This document shows positions 1 through 11,631 of a DNA stretch of 64,000 nucleotides, one piece after another. The position numbers and the translations under genes are program-made. The DNA lies in NCBI GenBank assembly GCA_033439265.1, contig JAVTVX010000035.1:20610001-20674000 (forward strand), given 5' to 3'. The notes under the pieces were generated by a model that worked only from the letters and a program-made list of their open reading frames with translations, was not told the DNA's origin and ran no database searches. The stretch is from Dillenia suffruticosa (Eukaryota; Streptophyta; Magnoliopsida; Dilleniales; Dilleniaceae). The stretch's first letter is position 1, and each line of letters begins with the position of its first letter.

Positions 1-605
1 CATAGAGTCATAGATTTAAATAATGGTTGGTCATAGTTGTGGACATAGTTGTATTCTGGTGTTATGTATTGGGAAATAGTGCATCACAAATTGATGGGTA
101 TTTTCGTGCTATGAATGCACTGTGGTCATGACAGCAAGGGCATGTCACAGTAATGTTGTGGTTTTAGTGGTCAGCTGCTTATGAACCCCAGTTCAGCCCA
201 AAAGCTGTGTTCATTATGGGTATGCCATGACCAATCCTTAACAGACCACCATTATGGATTTTATCTTTCAACTGCTTATTTTAAGGTGAAAGATTTTGCC
301 CTGCCATCTTATTTTAAATGACAAAGTTGTCTAAATATGTATATTAACAGACCACCATTATGGATTTTTTCTTCCGATTGGAACTATCATTGACCTGATT
401 TCTAATTTTCAATAACATCAAGCTCTTCTTTTTTTTTTCTTTTTGTTTTTTTTTTTTTTTCCTAAATGGCACAAGGTCTCTTGATTTTTTGCATTGCCAC
501 TAAAGATGTTTTATTTCACTGGGCATGTTTTGCTTGTCTTAAACCTTATGTCCTTACAATTTCAAGATCCTGTCCTATGGTGAATAGCATATCTTCTGCT
601 TGTAG
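1..605. other. Non-coding flank of the RDR remnant
   Basis: No recognisable exon is seen here. A direct repeat of about 24 bases beginning TAACAGACCACCATTATGG occurs at 239-262 and again at 345-368. A T-rich stretch covers 429-462. The end of the interval (TGCTTGTAG at 597-605) works as the splice acceptor for the RDR exon that follows. Upstream RDR exons were looked for and not found. Confidence 0.5.
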
Positions 606-816
606 GGACAATGGGCAAGTGTCTGGGCAAGTATTGGCCTACAAGCATGGTGATATACATGTTTTGAATGCTACATATGTACCAGAGTTGGACACTTATG
701 TTGGAAGTTCTAGCTATACAATCTTTTTCCCCATTAAGGGTGACTGTTCCTTGGCTGATGAGATGTTCAACAGTGATTTTGATGGTGACATGTATTGGAT
801 ATTGAAAAACCCGCAG

Positions 817-2540
817 GTTGGTATATAGCATCTTGCAAATAGTTGTAGTTGCTTGCTCCTGTACTTGCATGTGTCAGCATAACCTAGATGGTCACTTTCC
901 AAGTCACGTAGATAACAACATGCCATTATCCATGGAGGAATCTGTTTCTGTTTAGAGAACATCTAATATAGCTTGTTATTGTGTAAGAATCAGAATGTAG
1001 AACTAATAGACAACTGAAGCCTTTCAAATTTAACATTTATAGGTCATATGCAACCCTAATGAGCAGACTAACGGTTTTTATGCTTACTATTTTTGTAAAA
1101 AACTTAATTAAAGTTGCTAAAAGAGTGTAAAAGATATCTCTACATGTATCTGAATTCCTTTTATAGCTTGTCATCGCATAATGAATTAGAATTTAGAACC
1201 AATAGACTGAGGAAGCCTTTCATAGTAAGCATTCATATGTCATATGCAGCTTATATGTGGAGAATATTTTTTAATGTGGCAGAATTCATGCTTGCTACTT
1301 TTAGCATAAACTTAAGGCCAGTCGTTAAAAGATATCTCTACCTGTATCTGAATGCCTCCTCCTATATCTGCAGCTATATTTGAAACCTAGACATTATTTC
1401 AGTTGAAGGTTAATGTCTTGGTGTGCTTTTAGAAAATCCTTGGGGTATCTACTGGAGTGTTGGAGTTTGCACATGGCACAATTTAGCAGCACAACCTTGA
1501 ACCCTATAGATAGAGAAATTTAAGTATAACCAAAGGTTTCTTTTAAGGAAAAGTATTTGGAGTTATTTGGTCTTGCAAAAAATTAAACATTCCATGTGCG
1601 AACAAAATGTAAGACTTTGATTATTCCTTTATTCTCACGTCCCATCCATAAATTCTTAACCATCAACCTGCTCAACACTTTGATTACCAAACCAGGAAAA
1701 GAGGGGACAGAGGGGGGTTTTCTTGACTTTGACCTATGGAAGATTGATGATTACCTGTTGAGCTGAAGAGTTGATCTAAGTTGGGAATGTTGGACTTGAG
1801 ATACACCTCGTGATCCAGTCCCTTCACATACAGCCAAAACCATTCAGATCAATGATATGCAACGAGGAATTTTATTAGTGGTCTTTCCTTTTCCACTTTC
1901 ACTCTTTTGGGTTTTTATTGTTTTTAGAATTTGATTTTGGGTGGTTTTATGTATTGTTGCTGCCTTTCTTTTTTATTGGGGGTGGGGTTGGTGAAAGTAG
2001 CTGTATTACCCTCTATTGGCCCGGTAGCTTGGCTATGTGACCATATTGATATGTGTTATCCTAATCACTTCAACCTGATCCACATAGAAGCATGGATGGA
2101 CTTTGGTGATTTTCGGTCCATGTCGTGCTATCACAGGTAATATCAAATTGAAAGTGTTATAACTGAAATGAAGTTTAGCAGTTTAATATTATTTGAGTAA
2201 TCAAACAATGAAGTTATGAGCCAAATATGTAAATGTAAATAAGAACCATGAAGTCACAAGTCTAATATTAGAAGTTATTAGTCAAATATTTAGATTTACG
2301 TAGGAAATAGGTCAAACTAACTTGCAAATATTTATCAAGAATCAAGAATCGAGTATTCTTGTCTCCCTTCTTAAGCCACAAAGGTTGTCGGAAGTTGGCA
2401 ACTATTTTGGAAAGCCACAAAGAATTTGGTATCTTCGGTCTCTATTTGAAGTCAGCATGTATTTCTCTATTATATTTTTGTTTTATCCTTATTCAGATAT
2501 TGTGGACCGGCTAAGTAGTTTCTTTTCAATTTCAAAACAG
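817..2540. other. Enlarged intron of the RDR remnant
   Basis: Apart from the tandem duplication at 970-1358 this is ordinary AT-rich intron-like sequence. The RDR exon or exons expected here were not found on either strand. The 69-residue reading frame at 1931-2140 has no family resemblance. Confidence 0.45.
970..1358. repeat. Diverged tandem duplication, about 195 bp per copy
   Basis: Copy 1 (about 970-1161) and copy 2 (about 1162-1358) share the same order of landmarks: AGCTTGT, a GAATTAGAA-like string, AATAGACxxxTGAxGAAGCCTTTCA, GTCATATGCA, and AAAAGATATCTCTACxTGTATCTGAAT. It lies in the gap between RDR blocks 1 and 2, where coding sequence is missing. Confidence 0.65.
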
Positions 2541-3000
2541 CCCGAAGTTCGAGGGCCACTAAGGCCAGAAAAATTGCAGCATTATCTTGAAAGAGATAAT
2601 TGCCCACACTACAGATCCACCTCCATTTTGGGATGGATTTATGATGCTGTCGATGCATATCATGCAGAGAGCACATCGATTCAAGGTGAGAATTCTTTCT
2701 ATCAGGATAACTGTTAATTAGACAGGAGAGACATTCTATACCTCTGTCCAATGTGATTATAAACATTGAGAATTCTACAAAGTAGCTGGAGATATTTTAT
2801 GGTGTTTCTATTTTTATGGGTGGTTGTCACAGAGATTATGAAACTTCCTTTACTGGATGTTGAAGTTTCTCAAGACCGTTCAACTTCTAAGACTGCTTCT
2901 GTATGTAGTTTGTTGCTTGGGCAACTTTTGTTGGTAAACGCTGCTCTAATTCACCCAATTGTGTATAGTATTGATGATATAACACCAAACGTGGTGTCTA

Positions 3001-3366
3001 TCTACTATCTTTAATTAAAAGTTATTTTTGTAATATTCTTGTTTATAATTTCTGTTGGGTTCTCTTATACAAAACTTTTCGACAGGTTTTTGTTTGGAGT
3101 TTTATTATCTTCCTTATATAATCTCCATTATATCACATTGGTACTTTCATTGTCATCTTTAATTTGCGGTTTTTATTTTTAGCAGAATACTTTAAAAGTT
3201 TTAATTATATAATTTCTTATAATTTATTAAATATTCAATGTAAAATTGTAAAAAGAATTTTATATTTGTTTGTAGCTATTATTGTCTACAACTGGTAGGA
3301 AATTCGGGGCACTTAACGGGCATCTTTAACTTCGCCGCGAGCGTAAGCGCGGGATACATCTCCTAG
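3001..3366 (+). mobile_element. Helitron-like non-autonomous element
   Basis: The right end has the layout of plant Helitrons: a GC-rich hairpin (CCGCG...CGCGG at 3334-3351), then about 11 bases, then CTAG at 3363-3366 followed by host T. The left end begins TCTACTATCTTTAATTAAAA after host A, matching the 5' TC rule and insertion between A and T. No Rep/helicase coding is present (366 bp). It abuts the point where RDR similarity ends. It could be chance in AT-rich DNA, but hairpin plus CTAG plus A|T flanks argue for the call. Confidence 0.45.
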
Positions 3367-3850
3367 TAGTTATATATGCTTGTAAGTGTTGGAGAGCGAA
3401 ACCCGGCAACTACATCTACCTATTTCTCCATTAAACATTAGATATGTAGTATTTGGAGCCAATGAGCCTGTCAGGACCACTTTTGGCCATAACATATAAC
3501 ATTTCATATAATGTAACAAAGCCTCGCCATCCTCATTTTATTTTTCACAAATTTTATAGCTAAGAATGGTTATATGTCTTACCAAAATATATATATATAT
3601 ATGAAGCATACGAGGCACATTGCTGAAAATCTTGATGACTCTCGCAATGATTTAGTACAAACTTGGGAACTTCTTTGGCCCTCCATCAAGGGTATTAGCG
3701 AGCGACATGAAAGCATGAGTTGTCGATCATTGTCTGCGACTGGATTCATGAACCAGACCATCTCTGCTTTCCCTATAGATATAAAGAAGGCGCTTACCGT
3801 GCCCCAAAAATTCGGACATCCTACATGGTTGTGCGATTATTTTTTGGTCA
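3367..3850. other. Spacer with a short unassigned reading frame
   Basis: The stretch 3574-3876 is open on the plus strand (100 codons) but starts with an (AT)n run and ends in T-tracts. No domain is recognised. It may be a fragment of a former gene or chance. Confidence 0.3.
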
Positions 3851-4640
3851 TTTTTGTCACAATTTCTTTTTTTTAATATTCACATATTTTTTTTTCATAC
3901 ATCTTTTTTTTTTCATTCGTGTCTTTTTTTTTTTTTTTTTTTTGAATGTCCCTAGTTGGTCTTGGGACTCCCTACATGGTTGATTATTTTTTAGCCACAT
4001 CTTTTTTTGGGTGCATTCACGTCCTTCCCTTTTTTTTTTTTTTTTTCGTGCAGCTTCTTTGTTTTAACCCGGTTTTTTTTTTTAATTTAAATCCTTGCAA
4101 TTTTGCATTTTAACCCCGTTTGTTTTTTTTTTTTTTTTTTGCTGGAGTCATTCATATTTTTTGAACCACACTTTGTTTTTTTGGTTTCGTCAAAGTCCTT
4201 GCACTTTTTTTTGGGACCCTTTCTTTTCGCTTTGGTCATTCATTTTTACGAGACCACACGTTTTTTTCATTCAAATCCTTCATCTTTTTTTACATTTTTT
4301 CCTCGCTTAAATCCTTCGTCATTTTAAGATATAGGTTTTTTTTTTTCTTTTGTTTTTTTAAATAGGGTTGTCCATTTATTTTTAAACCTTATTTTTTTAA
4401 TTCAGTTCTTGCTCCTTTTTTTAACCCAACTTTTTTTTCCTCTCTTAAATTCTTCGTTTTTTGGGGACATAGGTTTTTTTTCTTTTTTCTTTTTGCCTCA
4501 CGAATGGTCTTTCATTATTTTTAAACCATGGTTTTTTATTTTTATTTTTTTGTTCAGGCCTTTACTGTTTGTTCATTTACCTCATTTGTTAATCCTTTTT
4601 AGAACTCTGGTCATTGAACTCCTTTTTTTGTGCCATTAAT
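3850..4640. repeat. T-rich degenerate tandem repeat
   Basis: Long T-tracts are interspersed with recurring short words: CTTAAATCCTTCGTC...GATATAGG at about 4312 and CTTAAATTCTTCG...GACATAGG at about 4442 (130 bp apart), AAATCCTTGCA at 4087, AAATCCTTCATC at 4264, and TTTTAACCCGGTTT-type words at about 4062 and 4107. CCTACATGGTTG occurs at about 3820 and CCCTACATGGTTG at about 3970. Phenylalanine-rich frames here are low-complexity artefacts. Confidence 0.6.
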
Positions 4641-5768
4641 ATATATTGTATTTTTTACTAATTTAAATAATAATTTAATTTAAATATTAAGTTAATTATA
4701 TATTTTTTAAATACGGATATATAATGAAAATATATAAATCACTTTTTGTGGGCACCCTTCTCGTCCGCGTGGGCCAATAACTAGTTTCCAGATAAACATG
4801 TCAATGTAGGATGCTTTACTGTCACATGTTCTATTGCGGTTGACTAAGGATTGGTTGAGAAAATGAATGGACAAGGAAAAAACCCAGCGCATGGTGTACG
4901 GTTGAGATAGAAACATTCTTGGCAAATTGCAAATATGTCAACTTATTTCCGGGTGAGAAACTACAAGCGTTCAAACCCGCGCAGAGTCTCTCCGGTATTT
5001 AAAGCGCTCAAAACTTCCTGGATGCGGCTGGATCAGCTATGAAAAAGTAGCCACGATTACCCTCTCCTTCCCGTGGTTTTCATGGTAGATATATCATATT
5101 AAATTTAATTGAATATTATTTAAAATAAATTTGATATTTAAAAAATAAAATTTTCTCTGTATCTATTTTTTTTATATATAATATTCGACTATAATATCTT
5201 ACTTAAGATATACCGATATTCAACCATCGGCGCAAGTAAACATCGGTGACAAAAGTAATAGTTTTATTTATCATTGTTTTTTCAAAAGCATTGTAAAAGT
5301 GGATCAAGACATTAACAATATCTATTCTTCTAAACTGTTGGAATTTCAATAATTTGCTTTTTATTATTATTATTATTATTATTATTTTATTATTTTGGTA
5401 AAGGGTAATGGCAAAACTTTTGGTGATGGATCTATTCAGCCAGGTTCGAAACTGATGTTGGACTCGACTCATCCTAAGGATTTCGCCAACAGTGTGAAGG
5501 AAGAAGGGCCAAACAGGTAATGAATTTTTATAAAAAAAATTCATTATTTTGAACTTTTAGTGAAAAACGAAAATAATGATTTTTTTTTTTTTGTTCATTT
5601 TAGAAACTCGAATCTGAGTTTATTATAAAGAGAATAGGATTTGTATCATTTAAGCTGAAACTCATTGACCATGTCTACACCATGAGAGATCTTTCGCTTC
5701 GTTTTTAAGTTTTTTTCAAATTTTATATTCTAGGCTGCCAATTTTACTGTTTTCCAAGCTATGAAGAT
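4641..5768. other. AT-rich spacer, no gene seen
   Basis: Contains an imperfect TTA trinucleotide run near 5362-5392 and a T run at 5580-5593. No supported exon, RNA gene or transposon end was found. Confidence 0.5.
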
Positions 5769-5989
5769 GATGATCGACCCTTGTTGACGTAGGTGGGTGG
5801 GTACTTTCATCTTTTAATCAGGTCGTGAGTTTAACTCCATCTGGATATAGAAAAAATAATGTTGGGAGATCTATCTCAGACCGACCCTACAACAGTCGAT
5901 TCAAATTAATCGGGACGAAATTCTAAACACTGGAGGGTGGCCAAATCAACGTAAAAAAAAAAAAAAAAAAAAAAAAAGCTTTGAAGATC
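5757..5989 (+). mobile_element. tRNA-derived SINE with poly(A) tail and target-site duplication
   Basis: The element body is about 5769-5976. It has an A-box-like GTAGGTGGGTGGGTA at about 5789, a B-box-like GAGTTTAACTCC at about 5827, a GC-richer body and an A25 tail (5953-5977). Flanking 12-bp duplications match with one mismatch: AGCTATGAAGAT (5757-5768) and AGCTTTGAAGAT (5977-5988). The pol III boxes, A-tail and long duplication together are the standard signature of L1-mobilised plant SINEs. Confidence 0.75.
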
Positions 5990-6540
5990 ACGAGGCATTC
6001 CAAGCAATTCGAAAGAAACTTACAATTTCCTTTTTTCATTTCTTCTGATAACAGAGGAAAAGTTCAGCCATATGGTGTGTGTATATAAATATATATATTC
6101 TTGCAACCATCCAGCAGAAACAAGAAATTTCAATATGTGAAATTATGTCTTTGAGAAAATGTTCATAAAAATAATATAGTTAAATCTCGATGAATTAATA
6201 TCTTCGCGATTGTAAAAATTTATTAATAAATTAATATATTATTTAATTGTATAAATTAATAAATTAATAATTTATTAAAATATTTTTATTTTCTTTTTTC
6301 AAATCATTGAACTTAGTGCATATACATATTGTGCATTGTGATTATACCAATATTACTTTAGTATCAAATTATAAATTATATTATTCTATGCATTCTTTCA
6401 ACCATATCTCTTATTAAATAAAAATCATGAACCTATCCATTTTTAAAACAAACTAAAATTACATTTCATACATAATTAATATGATTCATGAACATTAAGC
6501 CAAGCAAAAATGTCTATGATTCATGAACAAAAAGAACATA
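5990..6540. other. AT-rich spacer, nothing recognised
   Basis: Very AT-rich sequence with no convincing reading frame, RNA gene or transposon end. Confidence 0.4.
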
Positions 6541-6549
6541 CCACGTAAC

Positions 6550-7165
6550 AAGCGTTAAGGATATTGGATCCAGGACCGGCAATTGGACCGGTCCGAGCCG
6601 GCTTGTTTCAGGATCGGGCCGTGCTCGGGCCCTGTTTAATTACGGGCTTAGCCTGGACGCAAGTGAGGTCGGCCCGTTATAGGCTCGGTCCTATTTATTT
6701 ATTTATTTATTTATTTTAAGATTTGAAATCAAATATTGTGATATTTGGATGATGATTTTGATGACTTTAATATATTACTTTCTTGATGTAATTCTTTAAT
6801 CTTTTATGACATTATTATTGTTAATTTTCATAATAGTGTATAATTTTTAATTTGATATGATGGTAACTGTTTTGTATTTTATTTTTGATAATTTATATGT
6901 TTTTATTTTGTATTTATTATGCTATAAATGGGTTACAAATATAAAAAAATGAAATTATGTAACCGAAATATTGTTAAAAATTATGTGGGCCAAGTCTGGC
7001 CTAAAATGGGCCAAGGTCTTTTTAATTTTTTTGGGCCGAGCTTGAACCTCAAATTTTGGGTTTTCTCTAGCCGGTCTCGAACTCAGATCCATAAAAATTT
7101 AATCGGGTCGAGCTCGGGTTTCACAAATCCCGGATCAAAAAGATATCAAAATTTGTGTTAATGGT
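6550..7165. other. GC-rich islands in AT-rich DNA, possible hAT-like remnant
   Basis: Two GC-rich patches (about 6560-6690 with GGACCGGTCCGAGCCGG and GGGCCGTGCTCGGGCC, and about 6985-7140 with GGGCCGAGC and CGGGTCGAGCTCGGG) flank an AT-rich core of about 300 bp. Inverted GGCCC/GGGCC words like this are common at decayed plant hAT-type ends. No clear terminal repeat or 8-bp duplication was found, so the class is a guess. Confidence 0.25.
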
Positions 7166-7498
7166 AGTTGTAAGGTAGGTCGAGTAATAAAGAATTTTTA
7201 TTTAAGTTTTTTTCTCAAAATCTAATATTCAAATTTTTATAAACATTTATATTTTTATGAATTTTATAACCTCTTAACAAAAAATTGTGTTAACGGACCA
7301 AAGCACAGGAGACTTGGACAACGGTAAGGCCTCTGAACCTGGACGGCACGAATTGATCACCCTGTTGTTATGCCGTCCTTGCAACCTTCAAGTATCGTGA
7401 TTCCTACAATGCCCATCAAGCAAATAGCAAAATACTTGTTTTATTTATCATTATTCTGCCAAATCCAAAAGAATCACACAGCTAAAGTTTTGTAAATT

Positions 7499-7607
7499 AT
7501 TAAAATCTCAATATTGTTCCCAAGAAGGTAATCTAGTGGTAGAAACCTCCTTTCCCAACTGGGTGATCCTAGATTCACAGGAAAAAAAAAATTAAAATCT
7601 CCATATT
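7499..7607 (+). mobile_element. Very short tRNA-like SINE (mini-SINE) with 17-bp duplication
   Basis: The body is only about 65 bases (7516-7580) plus A9. It carries an A-box-like TAATCTAGTGGTAGAAACC and a B-box-like GTGATCCTAGATTC with tRNA-like spacing. The flanks are ATTAAAATCTCAATATT (7499-7515) and ATTAAAATCTCCATATT (7591-7607), 16 of 17 identical. It may be a 5' SINE head that acquired a tail early, or a retroposed tRNA-like transcript. Confidence 0.7.
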
Positions 7608-8598
7608 TGCCTCTTGTTTTTTCGCCTAAAGGGTAATGCTGAAACTTTTGGTAATGGATTTTGTAGGAGATAGTTAATTTATTAAATTATTTTATATTTT
7701 TTAATTACTTTATTTGTCTGAACTATCATAGTTGTTCAGACTGAAAATATAAAAATTGATACAGACATCAAAATCTCAACATTTAATGTAGTAAAAAATT
7801 CATTTCCCAATAGCACACTCAAGGAGAATTTAGAATGGAATTGGAAATATTGAAAATATTTATTTCATTTCTAATATTTAGGAAAAAAAAATTTTAAAGA
7901 TGTAAATTTTTTAGAGTATTATCTTTTAGGAAGTTTATTTTTTATTTTATTTTTATTTTGTTTAGTAATATTTTAGGGTTATACTCCTATATATATAAAA
8001 GTGTTTCATATACTCTTGGAGGCAGCCCCAAGGGGGCAACAGCCACCACATCCAGGAAAGCACACAAGAGGCAGCCGAGAAGGAGAAGCATTCTTCTTGT
8101 ACTTTTCATTTTATTTTTCAGCAATAAATTTGTGAGTTTTCTTTTATTACGAGTTCATTCTAATTTCTTTTTTAGTCAAAACATCATCGAAATCTTGGTG
8201 AATGATGATTGTGAAATTTAAATGATTTTGTTTACTTGATATTTATAGGTATTTATTTAATTCCATATTTAATATTTATGATTGTTTTTTTATTGTTGAA
8301 TAGAGGTTTATGTTTAATAACTTTAGAATAATTTAAAATCATTTAAAAACAGTAAGATTTGTATGTTTTTAATAAAGTGGTGATTGGCATAATTTTATGA
8401 TCTCGTAAGCGGTATGATTTATGTTAAGAGATTAGATAATCTCTTTAAGAAATTATATTTTGATTAATCTGATTCGAATTACTATTAAACACTTTTTAGG
8501 GAGAAACTTTTTCAATAAAAATTTTTTTTATTCTTAAATTTTAAATTCAAATTTTAATTAAAAAATCTAATATATTTTTTTGTTGGATCCACTGTACA
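7608..8598. other. AT-rich spacer, possible LTR fragment
   Basis: A GC-richer patch (about 8018-8100) followed by a T-rich stretch with CAGCAATAAATTTGTGAG resembles the end of a plant LTR (R/U5 region), but no partner LTR, primer site or terminal TG...CA pair was located. The 87-codon frame at 7958-8221 has no recognised domain. Confidence 0.25.
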
Positions 8599-8816
8599 TT
8601 GATTATGGTATTTTTTATTATATCTCTCACATATTTTACTGGACATCTTGCTCTGGCCCATGACATCCACTTGGAAAAAATCTCGGGTCTTTCCTCAATG
8701 CGGTCTGGGTGCACCTACCAACCTACAACTTCAAACCCTCCGATCCAAATCGCAATGGACCAATATTTGCCACAACGCAGGAGATGGTTGCAGGCAACAA
8801 GTTGCACTGCACTCAT

Positions 8817-8968
8817 ATTTAACAATCCCCCGTTCTTGTCATCAACCCTTGTGCCGATTCCCAATATCAATCCCTTTCACCCACATCTGGCCCACATTTA
8901 ACAACCCCCCCCCCCCCGTTTTTGTCATCAACCCTTGTGCCAATTCCCAATATCAATCCCTTTCACCT
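8817..8968. repeat. Tandem duplication with a C13 tract
   Basis: The segment starting TTTAACAATCCCCCG (about 8817-8881) recurs at about 8898-8968 as TTTAACAACCC..., both continuing GTCATCAACCCTTGTGCC and ending CAATCCCTTTCACC. In the second copy the C run has grown to 13 (8905-8917). Reading frames across it are not conserved between the copies. Confidence 0.75.
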
Positions 8969-8999
8969 TGCCAAACCACTCTTTTGATTCTCTGTTAAG

Positions 9000-11600
9000 G
9001 GTATTATTCTTTAAATCCTTGTTTTATTGTAACCTGAATATTAAAAAAATAATAAAAATAAAAAATTTTAATAGGTGGATCATTTCTCAGAAAGAAGTTT
9101 GAAAGAATGGTTATTAGGGGAATATTTTTTACAATTGACGTCCTTTTAGAAAATAAATAAATAAATTTTATGTCGATAATAGATACCCTATAATATGTTT
9201 GTAAAGCTTTGTAAAGCTCTTGCTTTATGAGGTCTCATCTATAAATTACTCATTTTAAAGGAAAATGAACAATGGAACCCTCGTAAAGTTGGGTAAATAT
9301 TACCCTAATTGTAGGAACGGGTAAAGAGAGGAAAAAAATTTTAAAAAAATTATATAAATGATTAAAAAAATAAAAATTTTGTTTTTTGTTTGGAAAAATC
9401 CTTTACTTTAATTGGTATTTTTTCTTAAAAGACAAACATGAGATAACAAATCTAATGTTTCACTAGGATTTTGAATAGTTGTTCCGAATTCAAATTCAAG
9501 CCGATTATGTCTTGCCTCTTCTAACAATAAGGTTTTTATTTGATTATTACTAATTATTGTGATACAAAAAATGCCAAAAAAAGAAGACAAGTAATGAAAA
9601 TTTTTGTCACTTTATTTTATATTTATAATATATAAAATATAAATGAGAGAAAAAATAAGGGTCAAATTAAAAAAATTTATATAAATAATATAAAAATAAT
9701 AAAAATTTTGTTTTTCTTTTTTTTAGAAAACTTTTTTCTCTTAGTTATCTTTGGCACTTTCTTTCCCGCTCAAGGAAGAGGAAATAATAACAAAAAAGAT
9801 TTATGAAATATCAAATCTCGCCTGATTCAACCAACAAAGGGGAAAAAGAATTTTAAAAGAGAACTGACAGTGCAAAAAACAAGAAAAACTTTTGAAATTA
9901 TTTTAATATTAAATTCTACGAAAGTAATTTCCATGAAAATCAATTTCAAGCTTTAAATTATTAACCTCATATCACACGTAAGAAAGTAATTCACGAAGAA
10001 GAACGCAAGAGGACATCGATAGCGACTAGCGAGTCATGCAAATTGTGAAGCATTTTTTTTTTTTTTTTATATTATGACTTATCATCACTTAATATCATAT
10101 ATATGAGGTTTTATCTTAATTAATTTGATTTTCTAATATTATTTTTTTTTATATAAAAAAAGTGACGGATAAATATCAATACAAATGGCGAAGCATTGTG
10201 GGGGTGAGTCGTTATCCTCCCCTTTTTTGCTTTCGCCTTAAATATTTTATATTTGAGATGGTATGAACATGATGGATGCCTTTAAGCATATTCTACGATT
10301 ATTCCACGATTTTTTTAGAGTTCCATCCTACGTAACAGGCCCCTTTCGTGGAAGTAGCTTTTCCCTCGATTAATTTGGTATTTAGAATAATTTAATATTT
10401 AAAATTATATTTCAATTAATTTAATGTAAATATAATCGAATATAATTAAAAAGAATTCTTATGCCATAATTTTTTTTTTTTATTTTTAAATTTTAATAAA
10501 CTTTTCTAATTATGTTAGATTTCCTTTTTATTCGTCTCTCTTGAGTCATCTCTTTAGAGATATTTATCACTTTACAATGCAAGTATCTTTGGTCCGGGCC
10601 TGGTCGATATGAATAACCCCACCACCATCACAAATTATTTCATTAAAGTAGCTTTGTATTTTTTTTTGTTAATAGTGACAGGCGAGAGAAAAGTTCGCCT
10701 TGTGCTCTCTGCTTTCGTGATCACAAAGGGAAATGCAGCTGGAACTCATAAATTCAAATCTTGGCTTAGCATGATAATAAGTTAAACAAATCCAAGTTAA
10801 CTTCAGTAAGCTTATTAACTACAAATGATATTCAGATCAATTTGAGTTATACCAAAAATAACTCATCACAATCCTCCCGCTTATTAATTTGAAGAAATTA
10901 AAAAAAAAAAAAAAAAGACAATGAACAGGTATATTTGTTTCTCTTTTCCTTCTGAATTCCCACAAATTAAAGATAAAACTAAAAATTAGGGTATTGAGGG
11001 CAACCAAATCTCACAAACATTAATCATCAAAATTACCCAATTAACACCTGATATCTAATAAGCCCCATGTATTATAAAATCGTAGACAATTGAGTAAAGA
11101 TCCCTTCATTGATAATTTATTTTGAATTTTAACCTCAAATACAAAATTTTTCTATTATTAATCGTTTCCGGTGATTATAAGATGATTGGATTTACTGATG
11201 TTTATTTAATTATAGTTTATGAATTCAAGCTATGGTAGGATAGAATAAAATAATTGGAACATAAGATAAAATGAAATTTAATTTTCTCCGGCCACCAAAA
11301 AGAAAAATGAATATATCTTTGATAAGATATTGCGGATAGGACATTCGGGTCATTTCACTTCCGTCTCATCTCCGAGAGTCCGCCGATTTGGCTCATCTAC
11401 TTCCTTTCATCTATCACTGAACACTGAGTGACAGGTCCGTCATTGATAGACCTTAACCAAACTCCTAATTACTAAAATACCATCACCCAAATTTCCAGAA
11501 ATTCTATTTAACTGAAAAAATAAAAGTGGCATAACTTTTAACACAACTTGAAAAGGAAAAACACACAATTGCAGTCTAATTAAGACAAAACCTCGTTAAC
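9000..11600. other. Intergenic AT-rich sequence, no gene seen
   Basis: Poly(T) (about 10053-10068) and poly(A) (about 10900-10917) runs are present, without convincing flanking duplications. Nothing else is recognised on either strand. Confidence 0.45.
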
Positions 11601-11631
11601 AAACCTTAGAGAGAGACAGATGGTTTCACAT

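Larger units (their letters stand above)
606..2880 (+). pseudogene. RNA-dependent RNA polymerase (RDR-gamma, RDR3/4/5 type) remnant
   Basis: RDR proteins copy RNA into double-stranded RNA in plant silencing. Three exon-like blocks are seen: 606-816 (ends CAG|GT), 2541-2685 (CAG| to CAAG|GTGAG) and 2833-about 2880. The first holds the catalytic motif DFDGD at 775-789, inside SLADEMFNSDFDGDMYW; a DFDGD rather than DLDGD core is typical of the RDR-gamma group. The second reads ERDNCPHYRSTSILGWIYD and the third EIMKLPLLDVEVS, both matching the RDR-gamma C-terminal region as I remember it. Damage: residues are missing just before HGDIHVLNATYV, the segment of roughly 100 residues normally found between the catalytic block and the second block is absent, similarity stops after LLDVEVSQ, and no upstream exons are present. 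It is most likely a dead, intron-bearing fragment. Family assignment is good; the exact paralogue is not resolved. Confidence 0.8.

Noticed and set aside
4095..4639. Phe-rich plus-strand frames
   Set aside because: Low-complexity T-tracts, not coding.
10040..10920. Further SINEs at the T17 and A17 runs
   Set aside because: No matching target-site duplications or convincing pol III boxes were found.
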